Assembly (NCBI GenBank): GCA_030267565.1
Contig: BRXU01000030.1
Coordinates: 372,001 to 436,000, forward strand
Source: Pleodorina starrii
Lineage: Eukaryota > Chlorophyta > Chlorophyceae > Chlamydomonadales > Volvocaceae
Reading direction: 5' to 3'
Length of the DNA stretch: 64,000 nt
Of the stretch, positions 1-12,023 are shown piece by piece (the stretch's first letter is position 1; each line of letters opens with the position of its first letter). A program made the translations under genes and the position numbers. The notes below the pieces were generated by a model. It saw only the letters and a program-made list of their open reading frames with translations. It was not told the DNA's origin and ran no database searches.

Positions 1-216
1 TATCACTCCCTGAATCCCCTCCCCCCAGCCGCGCTTCGGGCTACAACGTCCGCAGGATTCCCGGTTTCGTTCCCTATTGCATTACAACCTTCAAACCCCC
101 CTGCCGCCAATCCAACTTCCCAGCCCCACTCACCCGCTGCCTCCCGGGTCACACACCTGCCCGCCCTCTCCCTTCCTTCCCTCCCGCCCTCCCCCACCAA
201 CCCCTCCCTCCCCCAG
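1..216. other. intron or 5' sequence of the STAND gene
   Basis: This stretch ends in a pyrimidine tract and an AG acceptor at 215-216 that leads into the first exon I can support. A short possible exon around 30-66 was seen but could not be confirmed, so the 5' part of the gene lies here or left of the window. Confidence 0.5.
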
Positions 217-3200
217 ATCCAGGAGGCGGTGTGTCTGTTGGAGGCCGACCGGTGCGAGGGCGTCCACTCGCTCATCCCCCACCCGGAGCTGCGGGTGATG
301 TGGCGCAAGTGCTTTGCGGGGCTGCAGGACGTGGGCTGGGGGCTGTGGTGGGAGGCATTCCCGCGGGAGCTCAGCAGAGTGCCTGTGGAGGGAGGGGTGA
401 GTGGGAGGAGGGAGGGGGAGGGGAGGGGAGGGGAGGGGAGGGGGGGGAAGGGGGAGGGTGGGGAGGGACATGAGGAGGAGGAGGAAGGGGGTGGGCTGGG
501 GAGGTGTGTGGGTGGGTTGGCGGTGGGGGATTAGGGGGGAAGGGGGCGGCTTGGGCGGTTGTTGTGGTATTGAGCCCTGTATTGTAGTATTTGCCCCTTC
601 GGCCCCTGCCTTTCCGGACCCTCTTACCCTGCCCCCTCCCCTCCCCATACCCCTCCCCACCTCCCCACTCCCCACTCCCCATACCCCTCCCCTCCCCACC
701 TCTCAGATCGTGTCGGCGCTGACCTCCCGTCTGTCCCAGCCCCACCGCCGTACCGCCTTCCAGCGACGAATGGATCTCTCCTCCTCCGGCCGAATCTCAG
801 TGGTGGATCTGCGCCGTACAGTGCCGCCGGACGCGGATCTGCAAGAAGCTGTCGCGCAGCTGACTGGTACGACAGGGTATATATGGCAGATGCAGTACGG
901 CGACGCGTGTGTGTGTGTTTGGACACGGCGGCGTGGGGTTGTGGGGTTGCGGTGGTGGTGTGGTGGAGCTGGGGGCTTCGGGTTGCGCTGTGGTGTTGGT
1001 TGATGTGCTGATTAAGCTTTGTTGTGTTTTGGTTTGGCCTCGGATGGCTGAGTGTGTGCGTGTGTGTGTGTGTGTGTGTCTGTGTGTGTGTTGGGCCTCG
1101 GACGGCTGAGAGTGTGTGTGTGTGTATGATTCTGGATAGTTCTCCGTTGCGTTGATTCCGGGGCGGAGGAGACCCGGGAGGGTGGGAGGGTGGGAGGGAG
1201 GGGGGGGGAAGGGAGGGAGGGGGGGGGAAGGGAGGGGGTACCTCGTGTTCGGCGAACGGGTGGGGGGGAGTTTGGAGAGGTCGCGTTGCCGCGCCGTCGT
1301 AACCTGTGAACGAACTGAACTGAAACGTCGTCTCGCGCGCGCCTCTACCGTATGCCGTACTGTGTCGTACCGCAGAGCGCCTCAGCGACGACGGCGAGGC
1401 GGACCTGCCCTCCACCGCCACCGCCGCCGCCGCCGCCACGGTGAGCAGCAGCTCCGGAACCCTCTCGGCGGGGACCGCCGGCGCCGGCGGCGCCGCCGCC
1501 GCCGCGGCGGAGCCGCGGCCGACGGCGTCTCCGGCGCCGCCGTCGTCTCCGTCGGCGGCGGCGACGGCGGCGCCGTCGTCGTCCCTTGCATTGCCGTACC
1601 GTTCCCTGGAGCCCCGCTGCTCCCTCCCGCCGCTGGACAGTGATCGGTTCGTGGGTCGGGAGGAGGATGTACGGCAAGTGGCGGAGATTCTGATGGCGGG
1701 CGCGCTTCCGCCGCCTCAAAACCCGTTGCGTCTGTCCCGCCGCGGCTCCAGCGGCGGCGCCGCCGCCGTCGGTGGCGCCTGCGGATCCGCGCTGGCGGCG
1801 GAGGAGGGCGTCTGCTGCACTGCCGCCGCGGCGGGTTTTGTGGCAGCGGCTGGTGACGGCGGCGGCGGCGGCGCGGGGCGCAATCTGGGTCTCAGCCTGG
1901 GTCTGGGTCTGACCCCTCCGCGGCCTCTTGCCTTGTGTGTGGTGGCGGAGTCGGGTGAGAGGATAAAGGATGGGGGGGAATGCGGGGTGGGGGGGTGGGG
2001 GATTGGTTGTCTGGATTAGAGGATCGGGGGCAATGGGGGGCTGACTCGCCTGACCTGCCGGCCTGCCTGCCCCGACTCCCCAGCCCTCCTCCTCCTCCTC
2101 CTCCGCCTCCCCCTCTGCCTGTTTGCTTCGACGCCGCGTTTCACCCTCACGCTCAACCCCCCCTCTCCCCCTCCTAACGCCGCCCCCTTCACCCCCCCCC
2201 CACCCTGCTGGCAGGTATGGGCAAATCCGCTCTGGCGGTTGCTGCTGCCCGGCGGCTGTGGGGCGGCGGGTGGCTGCCCGGGGGGGCTTACTGGGTGGAC
2301 TGCCGGGGGGCGGACTGCCGGGCGGAGGTGGCGGCGAGGTTTGCGGGAGCACTGGGAGTGGGCAAGGTGAGGGGGGAGGGGGCGGGTTGGGTTGGAGGTT
2401 GGGGAGTAATAAGAACGGGGAGGGGGAGGGGGGAAAGAAGGTGACGCTGGGTGCGTGTGTGTGTGGCGGGGGGAGGGCTGGGTTGGGGGAGTGGCGGTGC
2501 GGGGAAAAGAAAAGGATCAAGTGATTTTGGGGGGGCCTGGCGCCTGAGCATGGCATCGGGCAGATGTCGTACTGCTCGTGGCGTATCGCTCATGTCGTAC
2601 ATCTTGTGTCGTACACATGCGCAGGCGGAGCACGGCGACGCCGCCGGTACGGCAGGCGTGTCGTTGGCGCTCCAGGCGCTGGCGGCGCGGGGGGCCCTGT
2701 TGCTCGTCCTGGACGGCGTGGATTGCTTGGACGACAATGTGTACGGCAGTTTTGGATGCCAGTCGGTGGCGGTGGCGGCGGCGGCGGACGCCAACGACGA
2801 TAGCCGGCTGGACGAGACAGCCGACAGCGACGTCGTACAAAACGACGACGGTGGCGGCGGCGGCGGCGGGCTGGGTTCCGCCGGCGTCGATGTGGAGCCC
2901 GAGGCGGCGCTGTCGGAGGTACGACAACAGTACGGAAACGTTGGGTTGTGCAGTGCACGCGCCCGCACGTCATGGGACCTTGTCCCGGGGTGGGGTGAGG
3001 TGAGGGAGGGACGGGAGGTTGGAGGAGAGCTTGGGGCCGTCAAGCTCTAGTACGGCACTTGAACCGCATTCAACCAACCGCTCAACCGCCGCCCCCACTG
3101 GAGCCCCCAGAGGTCAAGGCCAGCAGCTGCGTGTTTCATCCGCCTGTTCAAACCGTTCCCTCGTTCGCCCTTCGTTGGTGCCTGCCCTGGCCTGCCCCCC

Positions 3201-6200
3201 TCTTGCCTGCCCTCCGCATATCGCCCGTTCACCCTCACTTCTTCCTGGCCCCAAACCCTAAAACAACCCCAAACCCTAAAACCCTCGCCCTCCCCCGCCT
3301 CATCCCCCCCCCCCTCGCTCCCCCTCACCCCCTCACCCCCTCCCCTACCCCTCCCCCCCGTCCCCCCCTCCCCCCTCTCAGCTGCTGTCAGTTGTCCCCA
3401 GTGCCCGGGTGCTGCTCACGAGCACCACCCCCCTGGAGCTGAGGGCCCGGGAGGTCGAGCACTGGTGGCTGGGACCACTGCCGGAACCGGCGGGGGGAGC
3501 TCTGGTGCAGGAGCTGGCCAGGTGGGGGGGGCGGGCAGCGTGTGCGTGTGTGTATTTGTGCGTGTGTATGTGTGTGTGAGTGTGAGAGTGTGTGTGTGAT
3601 GGGGGGAGGGTGATGGAGAAAAAAGCCCACACGTTTCTGCGTTTGTGTCTTGCGGCAAAACCCCAGCCGAACCCGCAACCGCCTTCCAACCTCCATCCCT
3701 ACAACGCCAACCGTCAATCCCCAACCGCCAACCGCTAACCGTCAATCTCCAACCGTCAACCGCCGCCCCGCCGCCCCGCTGCCTGCCTGCCTGCCTCTGC
3801 GCACAGGTGTCTCTCCTGGGACGAGGCGAGGCAGCTGGCGTCAGCATGCGGCCTCAGCCCCCTCGCCCTCCGTCTAGCCGCCTCCGCAGTCGCTTCCGGA
3901 GCGCTGACGCTGCGGGACGCGATGGCACGAGCGCGCAACGCCACCGCCACCGCCACCGCCGCGGTCACGCCGCGTAGCGCCGGCGGCGTCTGGAGCCCCG
4001 GCGGCGGCGGAGCCGCCTTCAGCCCCCGCGCCTCCGTGCCTGGGTCTGTGGTGGGGCCATCAGGGCGGGGCGTAGGGCCGTCGATTCTGGTGCCACCGAC
4101 GCCGCGGCTGCTGCGGTCTCAGTCGCAACAGCCGTCGCCGTCGCTGTCGGGTCGGTACCACTCGCCGAGGACGCCGCCGAGCCGAGTCGCGGCGGCGGCG
4201 GCGGCGCCACCGTACGGTTTCATGCGTTCTTACGCCGACGGCTCGGCGCCTGGGAGCAGCCCGAGTCCTGGCGCCGGCGGAGCTGGCGGGTACGGCACGT
4301 ATGGCATGTACGGCATGACGCTGTCGTCGGCGGTGACGCCGTCGCCCGGCGGCGTCCGCCGGGCGAACAACAGCTTTGGAAGAAGCATGTCTTTTCTTTT
4401 GAGAGCATCGGCTTCCCAGACCATGGGTAGAGGCGGCGGCGGCGGCGCCGCCGCCGCCGCCGCCGCGAGCATCGGCGGCGGCGGCAGCAGCATCGGCCGG
4501 AGCCGGCTGCCGCCGCCGCCGCCGCCGCTGCAAACGGCCTACAGCTACTGCCGCGTCGGCAGCGGCGCCAGCGATCGAACGTACGGCAACGGCGCCGCCG
4601 TCGCGGCGGCGCTGCTGGCGGCGCTCAGTGACGAGCACCGTACGGCGCTCGTACAGCTGAGCATCATGCCTGGATCCTGGGACGAGGACACGGCGTCGGC
4701 GCTGCTCGGCCGACCGCCGTACGCCGTACGCGCGCTGTTGGACGTGTTGGTGGGCTACAGCCTCGTCGTCAACGGCGGCTGCAGCGTCCGAAGCAGCCGC
4801 GGCGGCGGCGGCGGCGGTCGCGGCGGCGGCGCTGGCGGGCTCGGCGCCACGATGGGCGGCGGCGGTGGTGGTGGTGGCTACAGGCTAATGCCGGGGGTTC
4901 TGGATGCGGCGAGGGCGATGTTGGCGGAGATGGACGCGGAAAGCAAGGTGTGTGTGGGTGGGTGGTGGTGCGTTGTGGTGGTGGTGGGGGGGGGGGAAAG
5001 AGGTGACTGGGGTACCCGGTACATGCAATGTGTACATATATATACGATGTTCGCTGGCGGTGGGGGCGTGGCGGTGGGGCAGCCGCAGCCGCAGCCGCGG
5101 CCGGAGCGTACGACGTATGTTTGCCAGGAAGTGCTGACGTCGTCGTGCGGAGCGACTGCGCATTGTGCGGCGGACGGTGTCAGCTGGGTCGGTGGGTCGG
5201 TGTGGGTCGGTTGCTGCTTTTTCCCTCCTCCCTCCCTGTCGCCCGTACACCACACGTACAGAGTTACAGTGGAGGCCCGAAAGAGTTATTTCGGTGCCGG
5301 TGTGACACCCCACCCGGAGACTCTGCCGCTGTCGTACTCCCGTTTGCTCCCGGTGGGCCCTATCTGTACGTCGGACGCCCGGCAGCCTGACCTCAACGCC
5401 CTCGACCCCTCCCCTCCCCTCCGCCCCGCCCCCGCCCCCAATTACACACACACACCCTTACACACACATACACACACCCCACAGGTTGCGCTGCAGTGTC
5501 GGTTCGTGGGCCACGTGCTCTCCCAGTTCCTGCGAGCTGATCGGTTGTACAAGCAGGGTGCCGTACGGGCGGCCATGCAACTGGCTTCGGAGCTGCGGCA
5601 GGATGTGCAGGCCATGCTGCTGGTGGGAGGGTGTTGGAGGGTGGGAGAAGGAGGGAGGGTGGGAGAAGGAGGAGGGAGGGAGGAGGGAGGGGGAGACGGG
5701 GATTGGGGGGGGGGGAAGGAGGGAGGGACTAAGGGTTGTTGGGTCGAGGGAGGGGCATCTCGATTGTATCAAGGCAGGTGTGGGGGAAGAGAGGCCGGAG
5801 GGTAGGAGGGAGGGGCGGGGGAGCCAGGAGCGAGCGAGGGAGGGAGAAGAAAAGAAGACACTGCCCCCCTCCCTCCCCCCTCCTCTCCCTCCCCTCCCTC
5901 CCCGACACGCAGGTCGCCGCGCGGTGTTCCGACCCCGAACGAATGGTGTGGGGCACCCTGGGCGCCTCCCGCCTGGCCGCACTGGCCGCCTCGCGCCTCT
6001 TCTCCGGACTGGTTCTGGAGGCGAGTGGGGAGATGGAGGCGTTTTGGAGGGCGGTGCAGGAGGCAGCGGAGGCGGAGCCGGAGGCGGCGGTGCCGGAGGC
6101 GGCCGCGACGGTGGCGGCGGCGGCGGCGACGACGGCCTCGTCGGTACGGCGTTGTCGTGATGGTGTGGTGGCGGCGTTGGCGGCTCGGGCGCTGGCGCAG

Positions 6201-9200
6201 ACGCTGCACAAGCAGGCCAGGTGGGGAGCGTGGGGAGGAAGGGAGGGTCGAGGAAGGGTGGGGGGAGGGTTGGGAAGGGAACAAATCGTACTGGCGGTAC
6301 GGCATGTACGACATGTCGTCGTACAACTGTCACACTGTTGGTAACGCTGTGTCATTGTTGGTCACACACACTGTGGTGTCCGGACCCCGCAGATTGGAGG
6401 AGGCCGAGGTGGCGTGGCGGGGTGCGCTGCAGCAGGCGCAGCTGATGACCCACGGGTCGGCGGCCACCTCGCTGGAGGTCGCCGCCTGCCACAGCGGCCT
6501 GGGGCTGGCGCTCTCGGCGCTCCAGCGGTTCGGAGAGGCGGAGGAGCAGGCGGGGGAGGCGCTGCGGCTGCGGAGGGCGGCGCTGGGTTGGTGTTGGCGG
6601 GTGTTGGCGGGTGGGGGGGCGGGCCGTGGAGGGGCTCCTGAGGGGTTCCGGAGGGTTTTTTTTGGGGGGGGGGGAGTTTGGGGGTTTTAGGGTTGTTTTG
6701 GGGTTTTTTGGGGTTTGGGTCTATGGGTTGGGAATCCGCCATTTTTCGCAAATTGAGACCCAATACGCCAACAGGACCTATGGACCTAATTGACAGATTG
6801 GGGGGGAGATGGACACTTGCAACGCGACGGGATGGATTCGTCCGACACGTTACCGTTCACGGGCTCCGGCCTATACGTACGTGGATATCCCCCTCCCCCC
6901 TGCGGTCGTACTGCAGTCGTACTGCAATCGGGTTCCTTCCGGAGTGCTTTCGCCTCTGGCCGCACTCCCCCGCCCCCACCGGGGGGGGAGAGGGCCTCGC
7001 CGCCCCTGCGCCGCCCCTCGTCCACTCGCCCGCACCGTCTCCTCCACACCCCACCTCACCCCATCTCGCCCGTTTCTCACCGTATACCCCAGCCCTCCCC
7101 TCCCACCCTCTCCTCCTCCCCCTCCCCCCCTCAGGCGACCACCACGCGGAGGTGGCTGCCAGCCTGTCTGATCTGGCCCGACTGATGCGGCTGACGGGGA
7201 GGTACGCGGAGGCGGAGGAGGCGTATCGCCGAGTGCTGCAGGTGACGTGACGCGACGTGACGTGACGTGGACCGCGTACCGTGTACCGTGTACCGCCCAT
7301 CCGTAATGGGGGGAGGGGAGGCGGGGGTTTGCGGGTTGGGGTTGGTGGGGGGGGGCGCTCGGGTTCAGGTGCGGGTTTCGGCCGCTTCGCGCACCGCTTG
7401 CTGCTCCTCCACGGCTGTTTGGGAGCTGCAACAACCCACAGCCGCTGCCGCATCCCTGCCACCGCAATCCTTGCCCTCCGTCCCCGGGTATGCTGCCGCC
7501 CTTTTCCTTACCCCACTCTGCCTACCGGTATTTGGACTGTCTTTTTCCTTAACCCACCCACCCACCCACCCACCCCACCCACTCACTCACCCCACCTCAA
7601 CCTGTCGCCCTCCGTCCTATCGCTGCGGCATGGTGTTATGGTGTCTTTTTATAAACCCTAAAACCCTAAAACCAACCCCTAAAACCCTAAAACCTGAACC
7701 CCTAAAACCTGCAACAGCTCCGTGTTGATTTGCTTGGTGAGGACCACCCCGCGGTGGCTGACAGCTACAACAGTGCGGGCATCACTGCGGGACTGATGAA
7801 GAGGCACCTGGAGGAGGAGCACTGCTACCGCAGGTGAGGCAGCTGGGTGCGATGTGTGTGGGGGTGTAGGGTGGGGTGGTGGTGGAGAGGGGTAGGGGAG
7901 GGGGATAGGGGAGGGGTAGGTTGATGAGGAAAGGATTTGGGTATTTGGGTGTTTGGGTTGGGGGCGCATGTGGGGCTGTGGGGGTGCGTGTGTCCGGGGG
8001 GAGGGAGGGAGGGGGCCTTGCCAGGGTGGGGAGGGGAGAGGAGGGGGGACCAGGAAAGGGCGCTGTGTGTCGCCTCCTGCCCAGAGTGTGTGTGGTGGGT
8101 GAGTGTGCGTGTGCGCCGAGGTATGGCGGGAGCCCTGAGGGTGTGTGTTGCGTGCTTCCCTCCCTAGACGTACCACCAGTACGGCACATGCGGGAGAAGG
8201 CTTCCCCGCCTCCCCTCTCGCCCTGCCTCCGGCCGTCGCCCTTCGCCCTTCGCCACCCCCCGCTTGCCCCCCCCTCCTTCCCGCCCATCTGCAGCCGCAA
8301 CCTCGCACCCCTCGCTCACCCCCGAACCCACATCGCACATCACCCACCCAGCACCCACACACATCCGCAACCGCATCGGTGTCCACGTCCTCACCGCCGC
8401 GCTCGCACCCCACCCCCCACACCCCCCCCCCACCCCGCCACCCAACCCCTACCCCCCCCCCCACACACACACATGCACCCGCCTCCCCCCGCAGGGCTCT
8501 GGCCATCCGTCAGCGCACTCTGGGTCCGGATCACCCCGGAGTGGCGCAGGCGCTGAACAACATCGGTACGGCACTGTCCAGTCAGGGCCGGCACGAAGCG
8601 GCGGAGCAGGTGAGGGGCGGAAGGGCGGAAGGGCCCTGGGGGGGGCCGGGGGGCGGGGACTGAGACGGGGGCCGGAGACTGAGACGGGGGGCGGGGGCTG
8701 AGAGAAACAGGGTGCGAAATCGCAGCGACGGGGTGGGACGTGCCGGGGGGTGGGGGTGGGAGCGCAGGTCAGGGCCCGCTCTCGTAGTAATACATGGAAA
8801 GGGGGCAGGGCAGGGGAAGTGGTGGCGTTGGATGGATCTGGATCTGGGGTGTTAAAGGTGCACCGGGGGGAGCAATCCGAACAAGACGAGGACTTTTGCT
8901 GCTTTTCAAGTGAATCTCCAAAACTCCCACTCACCCACGCCTCCCCCCAGGTGTTCCGGGAGGCCCTCGCCATCAAGCGCCGCGTGCTGGGTCCCACCCA
9001 CCATGCGGTTGGTACCACCCTCAACAACGTCGCCCGCGCGCTGCGCTACCAGGGGAAGCTACCCGAGGCGGAGGCCGCCTGCCGCGAGGCGCTGGGCGTG
9101 ATGGAGGCGGCGCTGGGGCCCATGCACCCCTCCGTCACCACCGCCGCCTCCAACCTCGTGCACCTGCTGAGGCGCCTGGGCAAGGACGACGAGGCGGAGG

Positions 9201-9718
9201 CAGTGCATGCCGCATACCGGCCCCGATGGACTCGCGACCTGGTGGACTCGGCACAGCCCACCCCGGGCCAACAGGGTCAACAGGGGCAGGGGCAGCCGCG
9301 GGTTGATGAGGCGATGGCAGCGGTGGCGGCGTCGCCGCCGCCGCGGTCCGGCAAGTCGCCGCTGGCGGCACAGGGCTCGGGAAGTCGGACGGCGCCGCCG
9401 CAGCCGCCGCCGCGGAAGCAGCAGCAGCAGCAGCATCTGGCAGAGCAGGCTCCGAAGGCACAGGCGGAGATGGATGCCGCGTTGGCGCTGATGGCTGGGG
9501 GCTCAGGGCCCCAGGGCCGGCCGGAGGGCCCGGCGCTGGGCGGCGGCGGCGGCGGCGCCGCCGGCGTCGGCAGCGTTGGCAGCCTCGGCGGCGGCGGCGG
9601 CGACTTGACGGCTGGTGCTGAGCTGAGCTCCCGTTTGGACGCGTCGTCGTTTTACCGGAGGGCGTTGGTGGAGGCGGCGCGGGCGGTGCAGCGGGAGCTT
9701 CAGGTGGGAGGTGGCTAA
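217..9718 (+). CDS. STAND (NB-ARC-type) P-loop NTPase with C-terminal TPRs, 5' end missing
   Basis: Fourteen exons join in phase to 1,463 residues ending in TAA: 217-396, 707-866, 1376-1954, 2215-2366, 2625-2918, 3382-3521, 3807-4947, 5485-5622, 5913-6220, 6393-6586, 7135-7241, 7718-7833, 8495-8609, 8951-9718. The first two encode a helical, Trp-rich N-terminal region (GWGLWWEAFP) that I do not recognise. A Walker A motif, AESGMGKSAL, is assembled across the 1954/2215 junction. Walker B is ALLLVLDGVD (exon at 2625). RVLLTST and the GLSPLALR motif (like NB-ARC GLPLAL) follow, then a winged-helix-like stretch (LSIMPGSWDEDTASALLG, near 4660). Exons from 6393 onward carry about five TPRs of kinesin-light-chain type (for example LGPDHPGVAQALNNIGTAL), roughly one per exon. 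Large Gly/Ala runs interrupt the NTPase. Family knowledge: such proteins are nucleotide-gated signalling switches, often in immunity. The role here is inferred. The final ten bases could instead be intron, because GTGGGA follows CAG at 9702. Confidence 0.85.
1045..1102. repeat. GT microsatellite
   Basis: An imperfect GT/TG dinucleotide run in the intron between 866 and 1376 of the STAND gene. Similar GT runs lie at about 3538-3600 in the same gene. Confidence 0.8.
3251..3285. repeat. telomere-type CCCTAAAA motifs in an intron
   Basis: Degenerate copies of CCCTAAA/CCCTAAAA in the intron before the exon at 3382. They match the Chlamydomonas-type telomere unit TTTTAGGG in reverse complement. 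Confidence 0.6.
6679..6722. repeat. degenerate TTTTAGGG/TTTTGGGG block in an intron
   Basis: GGGTTTTAGGG followed by TTTTGGGG-like units in the intron that starts at 6587. It is weaker than the blocks at 7653 and 39167. Confidence 0.45.
6849..6891 (+). repeat. dispersed repeat, copy 1
   Basis: The core GTTACCGTTCACGGGCTCCG and the following bases up to GTGGATA recur in reverse complement at 53409-53451. The copy lies in a STAND-gene intron. It may be a fragment of a mobile element, but no ends or target duplications were found. Confidence 0.7.
7653..7708. repeat. interstitial telomere-type repeat (CCCTAAAA)
   Basis: Five or six copies of CCCTAAAA with small interruptions, ending about 10 bases before the acceptor of the exon at 7718. 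This is the clearest such block in the STAND gene. Confidence 0.8.
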
Positions 9719-12023
9719 GGGTGGGGTGGGTGGTACTGCTTAGTTGAGAGTGCGGTGTGCCTGCGGTCGCGTCAAGGAGGCGCATGGCTGCCGTCCTCCT
9801 CCTGCTGGGTGTGTTGGACGCGCTAGGGAGGCTGGGGGGCGGGCACACCAGCGATGGCAGACTCCAAAGGCGGGCTGTGCCTGTGCGTGTTGTGTCGGTC
9901 CGGTGGCAGACTTGCAGTGGGGACGAACCCTACACCTGGTTGCGTGCGGTGTGTCTCCAATCCGCGCCCACAAGGTGGCGCTGTAGCGGTACTCGTAGTT
10001 GCGCGAAGCCTCGCGCCGGTTTCGCTGGATGGTGTTTTTTTCGGGAGCACGAAGGAGCTCGGTTTCTGTGCCTTGTGTGCTCAGCCCGCGCCCCACCCGT
10101 TCGGTTTGCGCTTCGCGCAGGGCGAAGAGGTCACGACGGCTGCTGCTGCTGCTGAGAAGCAGCACGCAAGTGGCGGGAGCTTGAGGCCGCGGACGTCGGG
10201 GCCCCTGGGTAGCCGGTCATGTGCCGGTAGTACGACACCGGTAGCGGACTTTGTTTCTGAGCGCGAGAGCACATCTAGCAGCAGCTTTAACAGGCGCATG
10301 GCTTGGGGCGCGTTGGAGCTTGGCACGTCAACGGAGACGTTGTCGACCAACGGGACCAACAGCATGCGCTTGTCGGGGACCATGCCTCCCCGGCCGCACA
10401 CGGCCGCACCGGCGCTGTCGGGAGCGACGAAAGGGGAACTGTAGTACGACGACCGTTGGGGGGCAACACTGTTCTAAGTTTTGTAGGTCTGAACTGCGCA
10501 GCGGGTACGATGCACACGTGGGTTGTATCATTACTGCGTGACTTTGTGTACCGGCATTTCATTGGAGCTGCACGACTCTGTGCGCTCGAGGCGTGTGTGA
10601 ATGGCGGCTGTGACTGGTCGTGGCCAGGCGGCACAGGCTGAGAGAGCTACATTGAGGCTGGCCAACAGGCCAAACGAGGCTGCCCAACAGGCCAAACGAG
10701 GCAGCTATCCTGCGCAGAAGAAGATTAGTTGGCCCTCCTGCGTTGTGCGCCCTTTGGGTGAGGTGCTTCAGAAGCGCGTACAGTTGGGATCGGATCGAGT
10801 GAAGCAGTCATGACGGGAGGCGGCCTGATCTCCCAGGGGAAGCAGCGGGTCTTATTAAGGAAAGCGGGTCCTTTGTAGTTGTCCTGCATTGGTGCGCTCA
10901 TACACCAATACTTGCGATGTGCTCGCGCGGAGTGCTTAGGCCAGATGGCGTATCAATCAATTCGCGTGGGTTAGGCACATCAACATGCCACGCCTCACTT
11001 CACGCCGACACCGCAACTGCAAGCTGCACAAACCATCACGAGGGTTGAAAAATATCCGCGGTCCATAGCTACGTCAGCCCTATATTCTTAATCACACTGT
11101 GTCACGGCTACCATAAGGGCCGCAGGAGCCCCCTGGCCTCCTCACACGCGGGTTACTGGCGTCACCGAACCTGGAATCCCGATGACCCGGAAGGATGTGC
11201 TATATACTGTTGCCGGCCATGTGCCGCCCTCGTGACGTGGCTCGAGGTCCAATAAGACAGATCGACGCATCAATGGGGACTAACCCATGCATCTGCAACG
11301 CTGCTCGGAGGGTCACGGTTCCATTCGCAGACGCGGTGACTAAGCCACCGCCGCCCACCCAGCCAAGAGGTCGTCCTTGTCCTTGTCCATTCCGTTCCGG
11401 AGCCAGTCGGACATGCACGCATCCTACCTAAACACACTACGCGCAAATGCTTCAATCTTGCAAATGCAAAAGTCGCTATCTTCTGGGCTACACAAAGCGC
11501 CAACCCGTAATTACCCACCGCCCCCCACCGCGCCCCACCAGCATTGCCCAGAAAACCTTCCGCGAGTGCCGCTCACAGACGCAGAGGCTTCTCGTGAGCC
11601 GCCCGCATACCGGAACCACATCCACAACTCAACGCTCGCCGACAGATGCCACTCACTCACAGCCGCCGAACCTCTCCAGTGCCGTTGGAAGCCCCAAGCT
11701 TCTATCGAGCACCGGCGCCACAGACAAGAGACACGCGGGCAATGCACCGCAATCTGCCTCCATAGCCACAACACCCACCCTCGGCATGCAGCAAGCCGTG
11801 ACGCCAATTCATGTTCAGAGTAACTGTCTGCAACAGCGTCAAAGGTATGCGTGAGAGCTCTCGGCCACCAGTCCTTCCCCAAATGCAGTCCCCTGAGCCC
11901 GATAGCGAAGTGTACGACGCCATGACGGCAAAGTAATAATTATTGCAAACAGTTCTTGGGCAGCGCGCGGCCGCCCCACGGTGTCCTATATCGCGCGTGC
12001 TGCCAGATGTGTCTAGCTGGCTA
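9719..12023. other. convergent intergenic region, no gene supported
   Basis: This lies between the stop codons of the STAND gene (plus) and flippase 1 (minus) and should hold both 3' UTRs. An open plus frame at 9854-10444 has no family resemblance and no coding-like exon structure. The simple G/C tracts typical of the STAND introns stop near 9720. A 22-bp tandem duplication is at 10654-10697. Confidence 0.6.
10654..10697. repeat. 22-bp tandem duplication
   Basis: Two adjacent copies of a 22-base unit containing CCAACAGGCCAAAC, differing at one base. No function is suggested. Confidence 0.85.

Noticed and set aside
130..2556. Long minus-strand open frames opposite the STAND gene
   Set aside because: They translate C/G tracts into Pro/Arg/Gly-rich strings, cross known exons of the plus gene, and have no family motif.
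9854..10444. A 196-residue plus-strand open frame downstream of the STAND stop codon
   Set aside because: Cys-rich start and no recognisable domain or splice logic. It could be a further 3' exon of the STAND gene if GTGGGA at 9703 is a donor, but no in-phase CAG acceptor stood out.
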